NCBI GenBank assembly: GCA_017961765.1
Contig: JAGCWQ010000121.1
Location: 1 to 64,000 of the forward strand
DNA: 64,000 nt
DNA from: Paludibacteraceae bacterium
GTDB taxonomy: Bacteria; Bacteroidota; Bacteroidia; Bacteroidales; Paludibacteraceae
Reading direction: 5' to 3'
Below, piece by piece: positions 18,236 to 26,195 of the stretch (position 1 is its first letter; each line of letters opens with the position of its first letter). Under the pieces are notes generated by a model. The model was not told the origin of the DNA, searched no databases, and worked only from the letters and a program-made list of their open reading frames with translations. The position numbers and the translations under genes are program-made.

Positions 18236-20002
18236 CTATTTTTCGACAGCAAAATTGTATTTCCCCCAAGATCGGACAATCTTACCATCCTTACGAGCCG
18301 GTCTATACCACACATTTCCAATAGCGAGTTTTCCCTCCTCACTCATTGGCAGAGCCCTATATTCGCCCACGCTAATATTTGAAACAGTACCATCTTTCTC
18401 GACGACAAAGCGAACTTGAACAATGCCTCCTTTCGAGTTCTTTTCCAACGCATCCTCTGGAAACTCACAATAATGGACAATAGCATTCGAAAGGTTCCCA
18501 CTAAGCCATCTCGGAGCCTCATCCACATCCGTATAAATGGTGGTATCCTCTGGCGAGGTGGCCGAGATATCCTCTCCTTGTTCTTCCCCCGTTGCAACCG
18601 ATCCAATGGCTGAAGTGGTGACTTTTCTCTCCTTCGTGCACACTATGACAAATGTATCCTTGTCACCCAAATCATTCTTACTCAACCTCTTCCCAATTCT
18701 AAAGTCGGGAACATAAAGCAGAAACGAATCTCTAGGATATAGGGGAAAAGAAGCAGTTCCGTCCTTCATATTATACACAGGAAGGGGTGGTGGTGGTAAG
18801 TATAATCCAAATACCCGATTTCCATAGTCAACACACAAATGATGCAAGCTGGCGTCAATTGCATTCCCCTTCTCGTCAACCAAAGCCACCACCACCTTGC
18901 GGATTTCCGTTTTTATGCGGATACTCCGACGCTCGTTCTTCTTCAAAGGAGGAATAACCGCACAAACATCGCCAAATCCCTCTCCTTCATAAGAAAATCC
19001 TCCTCCTTCATAAAGCCGAACAGAGGCCTCTCTCCCCGCAGGTACAGCGCTGAATCCACTCGTTACAAAGATTGTATCTTCTCCCGATACGACAAGACAA
19101 ATGGCATTAATATTAATATCAGCTCCCTTCTCATCGGAAAATAGGAACCTGACAAAAGAACCATCCTCAAAAAAGACGTCACAATTCCACCAAGAGAAAT
19201 GACCCACATACCCTTCGTAATAGTCTCCTTTGTTCAAAGACACACCTTCCTCACGCCAAAGGCCAGCCGACTCGTCGAACCACCAAAGCGGAATGGTGTC
19301 GTGTGGATGGGCCTTCTGGGAAGCCGCAACAGGGAATGTCAATTTAGCCTTAGTACCAGACTTCAGTTGGAGTTTCTCCCCGTTCTCGCCAGCCAGTTCA
19401 ACACGCGTCATGCCATAAGAGATCAAGCCGCCCTCCTCACCATTCGTCCGAGTAGCGCACAAATCGCCACCAGGCATCAACTCGCTGAAACGAGGATTAT
19501 CGGGGCTCAAATAGACCACAGACAAGCCCACCTTGCCATTATAGGGAGTCCCATCGGGAAGCACCAAGGCGTCGGCAGGGATAGAGACCTTCGCCCCAGC
19601 GACACTCACTTCCGCCCCTTTGGAAGAATTGAACGATGAAACCAAGCAAATGGGAGACGAGCTCTTAGGAAGCATCTTAATGACACAAGCGGCAGTATCC
19701 GTCACCTCCCTTGAACAGACATGGTAAAAGAAGCCCTTCTTCTCTAATTTCAGCACATAGCGACCACTATCAGAGGCGGTCGGAATCTCATACCTACCCA
19801 AGGAATCGGTATAAACCACCGTGTCGGGTGCAGCGATTTTTACGCCAGGGAGAGGTTGGTCGCTCCCGTCAATCACCCACCCACGAGCCACTACGGACGA
19901 GCCCTTATCAGAATCGGTTGTTTCCTCTTTTGTCGAATTGGAATGGCAAGCAGCCAAGAATAACAGAGAGGCCATAAGGCCCAATTTTAACAAGTTCTTC
20001 AT
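18236..20002 (-). CDS. lipoprotein with carboxypeptidase-like regulatory domain and TonB C-terminal domain
   Basis: 588 residues from ATG 20002 (an in-frame ATG at 20017 adds five). Lipobox LAAC; beta-sandwich regulatory domain about 35-110 (GWVIDGSDQPLPGVKI); a middle region with GAKVSIPADALVLPDGTPYNG and VVYLSPDNPRFSELMPGGDL, resembling the extracellular modules of FAM171-type proteins; and a C-terminal TonB_C-like domain about 500-588 (GIVQVRFVVEKDGTVSNISV, VWYRPARKDGK). The TonB_C fold usually contacts outer-membrane receptors, but here it is carried by a lipoprotein without a membrane-spanning anchor or proline-rich spacer, so energy transduction is unlikely and a binding or structural role is more plausible. 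Function unknown. Confidence 0.75.
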   Translation of the reverse strand: MKNLLKLGLMASLLFLAACHSNSTKEETTDSDKGSSVVARGWVIDGSDQPLPGVKIAAPDTVVYTDSLGRYEIPTASDSGRYVLKLEKKGFFYHVCSREVTDTAACVIKMLPKSSSPICLVSSFNSSKGAEVSVAGAKVSIPADALVLPDGTPYNGKVGLSVVYLSPDNPRFSELMPGGDLCATRTNGEEGGLISYGMTRVELAGENGEKLQLKSGTKAKLTFPVAASQKAHPHDTIPLWWFDESAGLWREEGVSLNKGDYYEGYVGHFSWWNCDVFFEDGSFVRFLFSDEKGADININAICLVVSGEDTIFVTSGFSAVPAGREASVRLYEGGGFSYEGEGFGDVCAVIPPLKKNERRSIRIKTEIRKVVVALVDEKGNAIDASLHHLCVDYGNRVFGLYLPPPPLPVYNMKDGTASFPLYPRDSFLLYVPDFRIGKRLSKNDLGDKDTFVIVCTKERKVTTSAIGSVATGEEQGEDISATSPEDTTIYTDVDEAPRWLSGNLSNAIVHYCEFPEDALEKNSKGGIVQVRFVVEKDGTVSNISVGEYRALPMSEEGKLAIGNVWYRPARKDGKIVRSWGKYNFAVEK

Positions 20003-20082
20003 ATCAGTTTTTCTCATTATTGGGTTGGTTTTAAATTATCTTAAGCTAGCACTGGTTCGAAAAAGCGGCAGTATTATAGTTT

Positions 20083-20655
20083 TCAATTCTGATTTTTTTC
20101 AATTCTGGGTTTACCGTGGAAAAATAGGATAACCCCAAAAAACAGAAGAAAGAGACTATAAACCATCACGAAGGATGGAGCATACTTAGCCAAAAGGGCA
20201 CTTCTTCGCAATTGGGGTAATTGTTTTTCATCTAAAGTGAAATCATCATCTACTTGAGCTAAGAGATTTACTTCCACATAATTTCTAAAATCAGATAATT
20301 CTTTTTTGGACATATTACTTAAAATACCGCCCCCCTCTTCATCGCCCATTTTTTTATAATTACGGAATTCTACCCGACATATATCATCAGACTTTCTAAT
20401 AATAAAATCAACATTCATAGACAGTTCCTTTACAAAAACATTGAAATTGGTCGCATTATTAAGATCATAAACATCTTCAGATATAAATTTACCTTCATCC
20501 ATGATTCTTAAAAAATCATGTTTAACTACTTCATATCTTGCCACTCTATATTCATAGACCAAGGCTGAACATTGAGGTTGATAAGAATACAAAACAACAA
20601 ATGTAAATGGCCACAAACAACAAAGAATGGAAAAAAGAACAACAAGTTTTCTCAT
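20083..20655 (-). CDS. hypothetical two-helix membrane protein
   Basis: 190 residues. A helix at about 5-25 (VVLFSILCCLWPFTFVVLYSY) and another near the C-terminus at about 158-180 (FVMVYSLFLLFFGVILFF) bracket a soluble domain of about 130 residues that would lie outside the cytoplasmic membrane. The tail ends in basic residues (GKPRIEKNQN). I do not recognise the family. It lies between two lipoprotein genes on the same strand, separated from the upstream one by a terminator and 80 bp from the start of the downstream one. Confidence 0.65.
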   Translation of the reverse strand: MRKLVVLFSILCCLWPFTFVVLYSYQPQCSALVYEYRVARYEVVKHDFLRIMDEGKFISEDVYDLNNATNFNVFVKELSMNVDFIIRKSDDICRVEFRNYKKMGDEEGGGILSNMSKKELSDFRNYVEVNLLAQVDDDFTLDEKQLPQLRRSALLAKYAPSFVMVYSLFLLFFGVILFFHGKPRIEKNQN

Positions 20656-20692
20656 ACAACACGCCTATTCATAAGAAATAAGCAAGTAAGGA

Positions 20693-20720
20693 AAAAGCGT
20701 GGAGAAAAATCTCCACGCTT
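20693..20720 (-). terminator. terminator of the 20755-21345 lipoprotein gene
   Basis: Perfect 11-bp stem AAGCGTGGAGA / TCTCCACGCTT; on the minus strand it runs into CTTTTTCC. Confidence 0.75.
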
Positions 20721-20754
20721 CACACTACACCACACCTATCTGTTTTGAAAAAAA

Positions 20755-21345
20755 TCACCTGAGAGCTGTAATCTCTCCGGTAAGATGTATCTGCTTCGTC
20801 ACTTCTCTTTCGACAAGTGTCTTATTGTAAGTTGTCTCACCTTCCTCATCGATATCCTCCTCGGTCACTTCCTGCATCTCCGTAGAGGTTACAATTCCCG
20901 TCAAATCGACAGTGAGGAGAACCTGGTCATGGTTGGAAGTCAAGTTCTTGAGGTCGATACGACCTTCGGAGAGCGTATAGACGGTAGGAAAGAAAGCGAC
21001 ATTCGTCTCCACACCTGGACGGCATTTGATGATTCGGATTGTACCCTCGCAACTAGAACCAACCGTATAAGTTCCATTATTACCATCATCCAATAGGACA
21101 TCCAATTCCAATTTGGTTCCGATGAGATTCTTATCCGTAGAATCACCGAACGTCACTTGACACTCCAACTTCTGCTTAGTGCTGATCGTGTCCACATTAT
21201 AAATAGTGGATACAGACATGATGAAACTCTTCTTCGGAATAGAATCACCTTCCACCCATGCATAACTTGCTCTTTCCATTTCCACCTCTTTGCTACAAGA
21301 GAAGAGAGAGAGTAGGACAACCGCTAAAAATAAAATCTTTTTCAT
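20755..21345 (-). CDS. hypothetical lipoprotein
   Basis: 196 residues. Signal peptide with lipobox LFSC (Cys at 17), followed by SKEVEMERA and a beta-rich domain with repeated short strands (KLELDVLLDDGNNGTYTVG; LLTVDLTGIVTS). An acidic loop (EVTEEDIDEEGETT) sits before the last strands. The pattern suits a beta-sandwich exposed in the periplasm or on the surface. Family not recognised. A promoter box lies 41 bp upstream and a terminator follows, so this is a single-gene unit. Confidence 0.7.
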   Translation of the reverse strand: MKKILFLAVVLLSLFSCSKEVEMERASYAWVEGDSIPKKSFIMSVSTIYNVDTISTKQKLECQVTFGDSTDKNLIGTKLELDVLLDDGNNGTYTVGSSCEGTIRIIKCRPGVETNVAFFPTVYTLSEGRIDLKNLTSNHDQVLLTVDLTGIVTSTEMQEVTEEDIDEEGETTYNKTLVEREVTKQIHLTGEITALR

Positions 21346-21386
21346 ACTGCGTGTTTTGTATTTTTCGTTGAAAGTCTCAAACTATG

Positions 21387-21394
21387 CAAAAATA
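21387..21394 (-). promoter_or_regulatory. -7 box of the lipoprotein gene promoter
   Basis: Minus-strand TATTTTTG fits TAnnTTTG, 41 bp before the start at 21345. Confidence 0.45.
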
Positions 21395-21447
21395 AAAAAA
21401 ACGAATAACTTGTAACAAAAAATTAATAAAAATGTAATCACTAATTA

Positions 21448-22215
21448 TCACTTTGAGCAAATCCGGCGCATTGGGATTCCCTCTTTGGCGAGGTAGTCCT
21501 TCAAATCAGGGATGGCAATCTCATGGAAATGGAAGATACTGGCTGCCAAGGCCGCATCCGCCTTTCCTTTCGTGAAGACATCCTTGAAGTGGCTCATCTC
21601 TCCCGCACCGCCCGAGGCGATGACCGGAATCGAGAGCGTATCGGAGAGCACCGCCAAAGCCTCGTTGGCGAATCCCTGCTTCACACCGTCGTGGTTCATA
21701 CTGGTGAACAAGATTTCGCCCGCGCCCCTCTCCTGCGCCTCTTTCGCCCACTCGAAGAGCTTCTTGTCGGTTTCAATCCTGCCACCGTTCAGATAGCACT
21801 TCCATTCGTTGTTGCTAAACTTCGCATCGATGGCGACAGTAGCCACTTGACTTCCGAAATTCTTTGCCACCTCCGTAATCAGATCCGGATTTTTGATGGC
21901 AGCCGAATTGATGGAGACCTTGTCCGCCCCTGCGCAAAGCAACGTATCCACGTCTTTCAGTTCATGGATGCCGCCGCCCACCGTGAAGGGGATGCTGATA
22001 TTCTGGGCGATACGCTTAACAAGGTCCACGAAAGTCTTCCGTCCCTCATGCGAGGCCGTTATGTCGAGGAAGACCAGCTCGTCCGCTCCCAAGCGGCTAT
22101 ATTCCGCTCCGAGTTCGACGGGGTCGCCCACATTGCGTATATTTACGAAATTGATTCCTTTAACCGTTTGCCCGTCCTTGATGTCGAGGCAAGGGATGAT
22201 TCTTTTTGCTAACAC
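21448..22215 (-). CDS. hisF: imidazole glycerol phosphate synthase, cyclase subunit
   Basis: 255 residues, a (beta/alpha)8 barrel making IGP and AICAR from PRFAR with ammonia from HisH. Seen: [13 protein letters not shown] with catalytic Asp11, the second catalytic Asp in [10 protein letters not shown] (about 130), FTVGGGI and [12 protein letters not shown] phosphate-binding loops. It lies 21 bp after hisH. All residues look functional. hisA and hisIE, which often lie beside these genes, are not in the window. Confidence 0.95.
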   Translation of the reverse strand: MLAKRIIPCLDIKDGQTVKGINFVNIRNVGDPVELGAEYSRLGADELVFLDITASHEGRKTFVDLVKRIAQNISIPFTVGGGIHELKDVDTLLCAGADKVSINSAAIKNPDLITEVAKNFGSQVATVAIDAKFSNNEWKCYLNGGRIETDKKLFEWAKEAQERGAGEILFTSMNHDGVKQGFANEALAVLSDTLSIPVIASGGAGEMSHFKDVFTKGKADAALAASIFHFHEIAIPDLKDYLAKEGIPMRRICSK

Positions 22216-22236
22216 GTCAAAACTGTTTTGGAGTTA

Positions 22237-22830
22237 TTATAACGAAAGGAAATTCTTAAGGATGACCTCACCCGTGGCACCGCTTTTCTCCGGATGGAAC
22301 TGCACCGCATAGAAATTATCCTTGTGCAAAGCTGCGCTGAACGGATGGATATAGTCAGTCTGGGCGATGGTGTTCTTCCCCACCGTCGCATAATAGCTAT
22401 GCACGTAATAGAAATAAGGGGATTCGGCCAAGCCCTTGAAAAGCGGGTTGTTGTCGAATTGGATGGTGTTCCAACCCATGTGGGGCACCTTGTCCGTATG
22501 AAGTTTCGGGATGAAACGTTTCACCTCCTCCTCGAAAATGCCGAGGCACTCCACCTTTCCGCCCTCTTCGGACGACTTGCACATGAGTTGCATACCGATG
22601 CAGATGCCCAACACCGGCTGTTTCAAATCCCTTATGACACGGTCGAGACCATGCTCCTTCAGATAGTGCATCGTCGTCTCCGCCTCTCCCACACCCGGGA
22701 AAATAACCTTGTCGGCCGCCTGAATCTTGGCAATGTCGCCCGTTATCTCAGCCTCAACGCCAATGCGTCGCAAAGCGTAATCGACAGAGAAGATATTTCC
22801 CGCATTGTATTTGATTATTACTATATTCAT
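22237..22830 (-). CDS. hisH: imidazole glycerol phosphate synthase, glutamine amidotransferase subunit
   Basis: 197 residues, class I glutamine amidotransferase. Catalytic triad Cys77 (VLGICIGMQLM), His179 and Glu181 (VQFHPEKSG). It feeds ammonia to HisF, encoded just downstream, in histidine synthesis. The start is fixed by MNIVIIKYNAGN and a promoter box 16 bp upstream. Confidence 0.95.
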   Translation of the reverse strand: MNIVIIKYNAGNIFSVDYALRRIGVEAEITGDIAKIQAADKVIFPGVGEAETTMHYLKEHGLDRVIRDLKQPVLGICIGMQLMCKSSEEGGKVECLGIFEEEVKRFIPKLHTDKVPHMGWNTIQFDNNPLFKGLAESPYFYYVHSYYATVGKNTIAQTDYIHPFSAALHKDNFYAVQFHPEKSGATGEVILKNFLSL

Positions 22831-22846
22831 CGTTCAAATGTTTTGA

Positions 22847-22854
22847 CAAAGGTA
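22847..22854 (-). promoter_or_regulatory. -7 box of hisHF promoter
   Basis: Minus-strand TACCTTTG fits TAnnTTTG just before hisH. The rest of the 22831-23178 gap holds the divergent promoter at 23071 and nothing else I can support. Confidence 0.45.
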
Positions 22855-23070
22855 ATGTTTTATGCCTAATAATGAAACATGCGGAGGGAATATGTGGGAA
22901 GGAAAAAGAGGACGGGGAGATTTACCTTTACTTATTATTGCATGTCCACACAGACACCATCAATCCAGAAAACCAAGTAAAGCAAGACAAAGACAATTGA
23001 TATGAATCAAGAAAATAAACAGCAAACGGCGAATATTAATATTACATTTCCAATTAAAACAAAACAAAAC

Positions 23071-23078
23071 TATCTTTG
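23071..23078 (+). promoter_or_regulatory. -7 box upstream of lamin-tail protein and RHS gene
   Basis: TATCTTTG fits TAnnTTTG, 100 bp before the ATG at 23179. It lies inside the longer open frame from 23002, which argues against that earlier start. Confidence 0.45.
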
Positions 23079-23178
23079 TGCGAAAATCCAAATAAAGGAA
23101 ATCAGGAAAACGAGTTACGGAATCCATAATTTTCTCACAATAACATTTTTTCATAAAGAGCCATTAGAATATTTGACG

Positions 23179-24144
23179 ATGTATAAATTATTGACAATTT
23201 TAGGACTATTGTCCATCATAACACCCAAAGTCAATTCCGCTGTTTATATTACGGAAATATTTCCCATAAGCGACATATTAGGATACCAAGACAAAAATGC
23301 TGGGGAATATATAGAACTATTCAATTCAGCAGACACAACTGTAACCTTGAAGGATTGGATTCTTCAATGCGGGAATAACACCCTCAAATTTTCAGAAATC
23401 GACACTATCGAGCCACAAAAAACATTTGTTCTTTATTACACACCTCATTGCATCGGAAACGGATGCTTTGATTTCTCAGATCATTTTTCCTTAGAGGCAG
23501 GAACAAAACTAAAAGAGATGCCATTCCTAATTAGTTCAGACTGTTTTGTCAAACTAAAAAATCATTTGAATCAGGAAAAAGATTTCGTGGACTGGAGCGA
23601 ATGGACAGAAATGATAAAAGATTCAGGATATAAACACCCAAGCCTACATCGTGACTCTGTAAACTTAGGATGCAAAGACAGCACGCTATCAGCCAATTTA
23701 AGAATTGGATCAGCAACACCAGGAAGAATCGACTATTTATTTGAAAGGGACGAGGCAAATCTATGGGTAGAGATTGATAAAGACAGTAGCAATATTCTCC
23801 GCATGCACTTCACCACTCTAAGTATAGATGCGACCGAAGAGGAAGAAATAGGGAGTTCCTCATCAGGCACAGAAGAAGAGGAGAACATTCAAAAATCTAT
23901 ATATGAACTCATCAACATTCACCCTAATCCAGTTGTCACGCAACTACAGATAACATCCGTTTCAAACCAAACAGCCAACTGTCGTTATACTCTACAAGAC
24001 GGAAGTGGGCTAATCCTCCAGCAAGGGAAACTGGATGAAGAAGGAGACTGTTCCATCAACATGGGAAACTTACAGAAGGGGAACTATGTCCTATCCATAG
24101 AAAAAGATGGATGTTCCTACCCTTTTATAATAAGCAAAGAATAG
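23179..24144 (+). CDS. secreted lamin-tail-domain protein with T9SS sorting domain
   Basis: 321 residues from ATG 23179, where a clear signal peptide begins (MYKLLTILGLLSIITPKVNS); a frame from 23002 would add 59 residues with no signal-like features. Residues about 22-150 resemble a lamin tail domain (VYITEIFPIS, NAGEYIELFNSADTTVTLKD), an Ig-like fold common in secreted bacterial proteins. An acidic Ser/Glu-rich linker (TEEEEIGSSSSGTEEEE) precedes a type A T9SS sorting domain (INIHPNPVVTQLQI ... LQKGNYVLSIEKDG). It ends 29 bp before the RHS gene on the same strand, so it may share its transcript and be part of the same surface system. Confidence 0.75.
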   Translation: MYKLLTILGLLSIITPKVNSAVYITEIFPISDILGYQDKNAGEYIELFNSADTTVTLKDWILQCGNNTLKFSEIDTIEPQKTFVLYYTPHCIGNGCFDFSDHFSLEAGTKLKEMPFLISSDCFVKLKNHLNQEKDFVDWSEWTEMIKDSGYKHPSLHRDSVNLGCKDSTLSANLRIGSATPGRIDYLFERDEANLWVEIDKDSSNILRMHFTTLSIDATEEEEIGSSSSGTEEEENIQKSIYELINIHPNPVVTQLQITSVSNQTANCRYTLQDGSGLILQQGKLDEEGDCSINMGNLQKGNYVLSIEKDGCSYPFIISKE

Positions 24145-24173
24145 ATTGATAAAAAAAAACAAGAAACAGAGAA

Positions 24174-26081
24174 ATGAATAAGATTGCTTTGTCAATTCTA
24201 AGTTGGATGTTATTCTGTGCATCCTCCATAGCAGGGAATTTGGTCGTAGGGGAAATAAGCGGAAGTTACGCCATGTCTCCATCAGGAGGTGCCACCTATA
24301 CAATTCCCATCGAATGTCCAGCAGGCGTAGGCTCTATGAAACCACAAGTGATGGTGGTTTATAATAGCCAAGGAGGAATGAGCACTGTTGGAGAAAAGTG
24401 GCAACTCACAGCCTCTTCCGTCATTATGAAAGTTTGTCCAACCCCCTATTACGACGGCAAATCCCTACCAATAAATCAAGGAAAATCTGGAGATTATCTT
24501 TCCCTTGATGGGCAACGCCTAATCAAATACAAGACAATCAGCGAATCAAAAGTGGAGTTCAGGACAGAAAATGACATGCAAATCCGCATCATACGTACGG
24601 GAAAATCCGGCGCATATAGTTTCACCGTCTATACGATGGACGGGAAAAAGCTGACATATAGCCAACTAAAAACAGGAGCAAGCTACTATAACGGAAACTT
24701 TGGTTGGCATCTGACCGAAGCGAGAGACATGAACGGGAACTATATCACATACAAATATACAGTTGGAACAGACACAGAGAAGAAAAATGTAAAAAGCGTA
24801 AAGTTAACATCTATTGAATACGGAGGCAACTATACCACCGACACACCACATACTTGCAGAATAGATTTCAGGTATGGAGAATACTCGAATCAAAGTATGT
24901 ATATAGATGGATATAAAAAATATAGTGATGGTTTGTTGAGCTGGATTAATGTGTATTCAAATGGACAGACTTTCCGAAAATACAATTTTATATATCAAAA
25001 AAACGAAACTACAAACAAACGACTTTGTAGCATAAAAATCCAAGGTAATAATGAGGATTATTACAATGACATGACCATTCATTGGAATGAAGAGAGTGAG
25101 AAATTCACAGAGAAGGCTTACAAAACAAATGGTATTTCGTCAGAGGTCTCTCCTTCTCAAAAAATGTGGATCCCTTTCGATGATGACAATGATGGTTATG
25201 CAGACCTCTATGCCATATACACAAAAAACATAGGGACAGGTACCACCTTTGAGAGTAAGACTTTTTTCGAGTTTTATAAAAATAAAAAAGGCACCCTATC
25301 GTTTGAACTTGGCTCCAAAAGAAGTATCTCCGGAATTTATAAGTTTTCCGACTCCCCAATGATATGTCATTACGGAGACTTAAAGAAATCGAATTGTATA
25401 GTTCCAGCATTGTCTAGTGATTGGTATTTCAATTTGCTATTTCCATGTTCTAGAAAGGCCGCACGTTGTCTCAAATTGAAAAGCAAACACGAGAAGGAAG
25501 CCCCTGTTACTACATTTGCTGATTTCAACAAAGATGGCTATGATGACATTATGGTTATAGAAAGGAACAAAGTAAATGGGAAATATCCTGTAACGATCCT
25601 ATGGGGACACGAGTCACCCGATCTGGAAACGAACATAACAGACAACTATGGAATTCTCGGTTATTATTATTTGGAGATGTCTTCCTCCCCCGAAAAAGCA
25701 TATGCTACTGACATGACGGGAAATGGGTTGTGCGACGTTCTGGTTTTAGCTAAGGATGGCTATGCTTGTCTACAAAACAAAGGAAGCCACAAAATGAACA
25801 ATGCCATTCTTATGGATACGTTTGCCACTGTCAGTTTTGTAAAAAGCGATGTTTCCACAGACGACAAACTATGTATGGAGGCTGGTGATTTCAACGGAGA
25901 TGGTATGCTAGACTTTTACATCAACAAAAAGAACGGAGAAGTAGGCATCTGGGAGGGCTCTGGTGATTTTAAATTCATCAAGAAAACAGTCTCCTCTGCC
26001 GAAAAGATAACAGATGAAGAAAAGGACTTCGTAGTAGTCAACGATTTCAACGGAGATGGCAAATCCGACATTATCATCTGA
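24174..26081 (+). CDS. N-terminal fragment of RHS protein: SpvB-like domain and FG-GAP repeats
   Basis: 635 residues. Signal peptide 1-20 (cleavage after SIA); residues about 25-110 match the start of SpvB/TcaC-like proteins (GSYAMSPSGGATYTIPIECP, VMVVYNSQGGMSTVGEKW). Calcium-binding-type FG-GAP/VCBS repeats follow in the second half: DFNKDGYDD near 25522, DMTGNGLCD near 25714, DFNGDGMLD near 25888 and DFNGDGKSD near 26044. If translated alone, the product would be a truncated repeat protein without RHS shell or toxin end. It starts 29 bp after the lamin-tail gene. Confidence 0.75.
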   Translation: MNKIALSILSWMLFCASSIAGNLVVGEISGSYAMSPSGGATYTIPIECPAGVGSMKPQVMVVYNSQGGMSTVGEKWQLTASSVIMKVCPTPYYDGKSLPINQGKSGDYLSLDGQRLIKYKTISESKVEFRTENDMQIRIIRTGKSGAYSFTVYTMDGKKLTYSQLKTGASYYNGNFGWHLTEARDMNGNYITYKYTVGTDTEKKNVKSVKLTSIEYGGNYTTDTPHTCRIDFRYGEYSNQSMYIDGYKKYSDGLLSWINVYSNGQTFRKYNFIYQKNETTNKRLCSIKIQGNNEDYYNDMTIHWNEESEKFTEKAYKTNGISSEVSPSQKMWIPFDDDNDGYADLYAIYTKNIGTGTTFESKTFFEFYKNKKGTLSFELGSKRSISGIYKFSDSPMICHYGDLKKSNCIVPALSSDWYFNLLFPCSRKAARCLKLKSKHEKEAPVTTFADFNKDGYDDIMVIERNKVNGKYPVTILWGHESPDLETNITDNYGILGYYYLEMSSSPEKAYATDMTGNGLCDVLVLAKDGYACLQNKGSHKMNNAILMDTFATVSFVKSDVSTDDKLCMEAGDFNGDGMLDFYINKKNGEVGIWEGSGDFKFIKKTVSSAEKITDEEKDFVVVNDFNGDGKSDIII

Positions 26082-26195
26082 AATAACAAGGGAGAAAAAA
26101 TCATATGGAAAAAGAAAACAGACTACGAACTTCAATTCTCGACAGTCGTTCAAACAAAGAATAACAAAAGTGAGCTAAGTAAAGGACAAGTTCTT

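Noticed and set aside
26079..26081. TGA read as tryptophan or selenocysteine in the whole genome
   Set aside because: Other genes here (parE, and the genes at 30180 and 32619) end in TGA where expected, and no SECIS-like hairpin is evident after the site.
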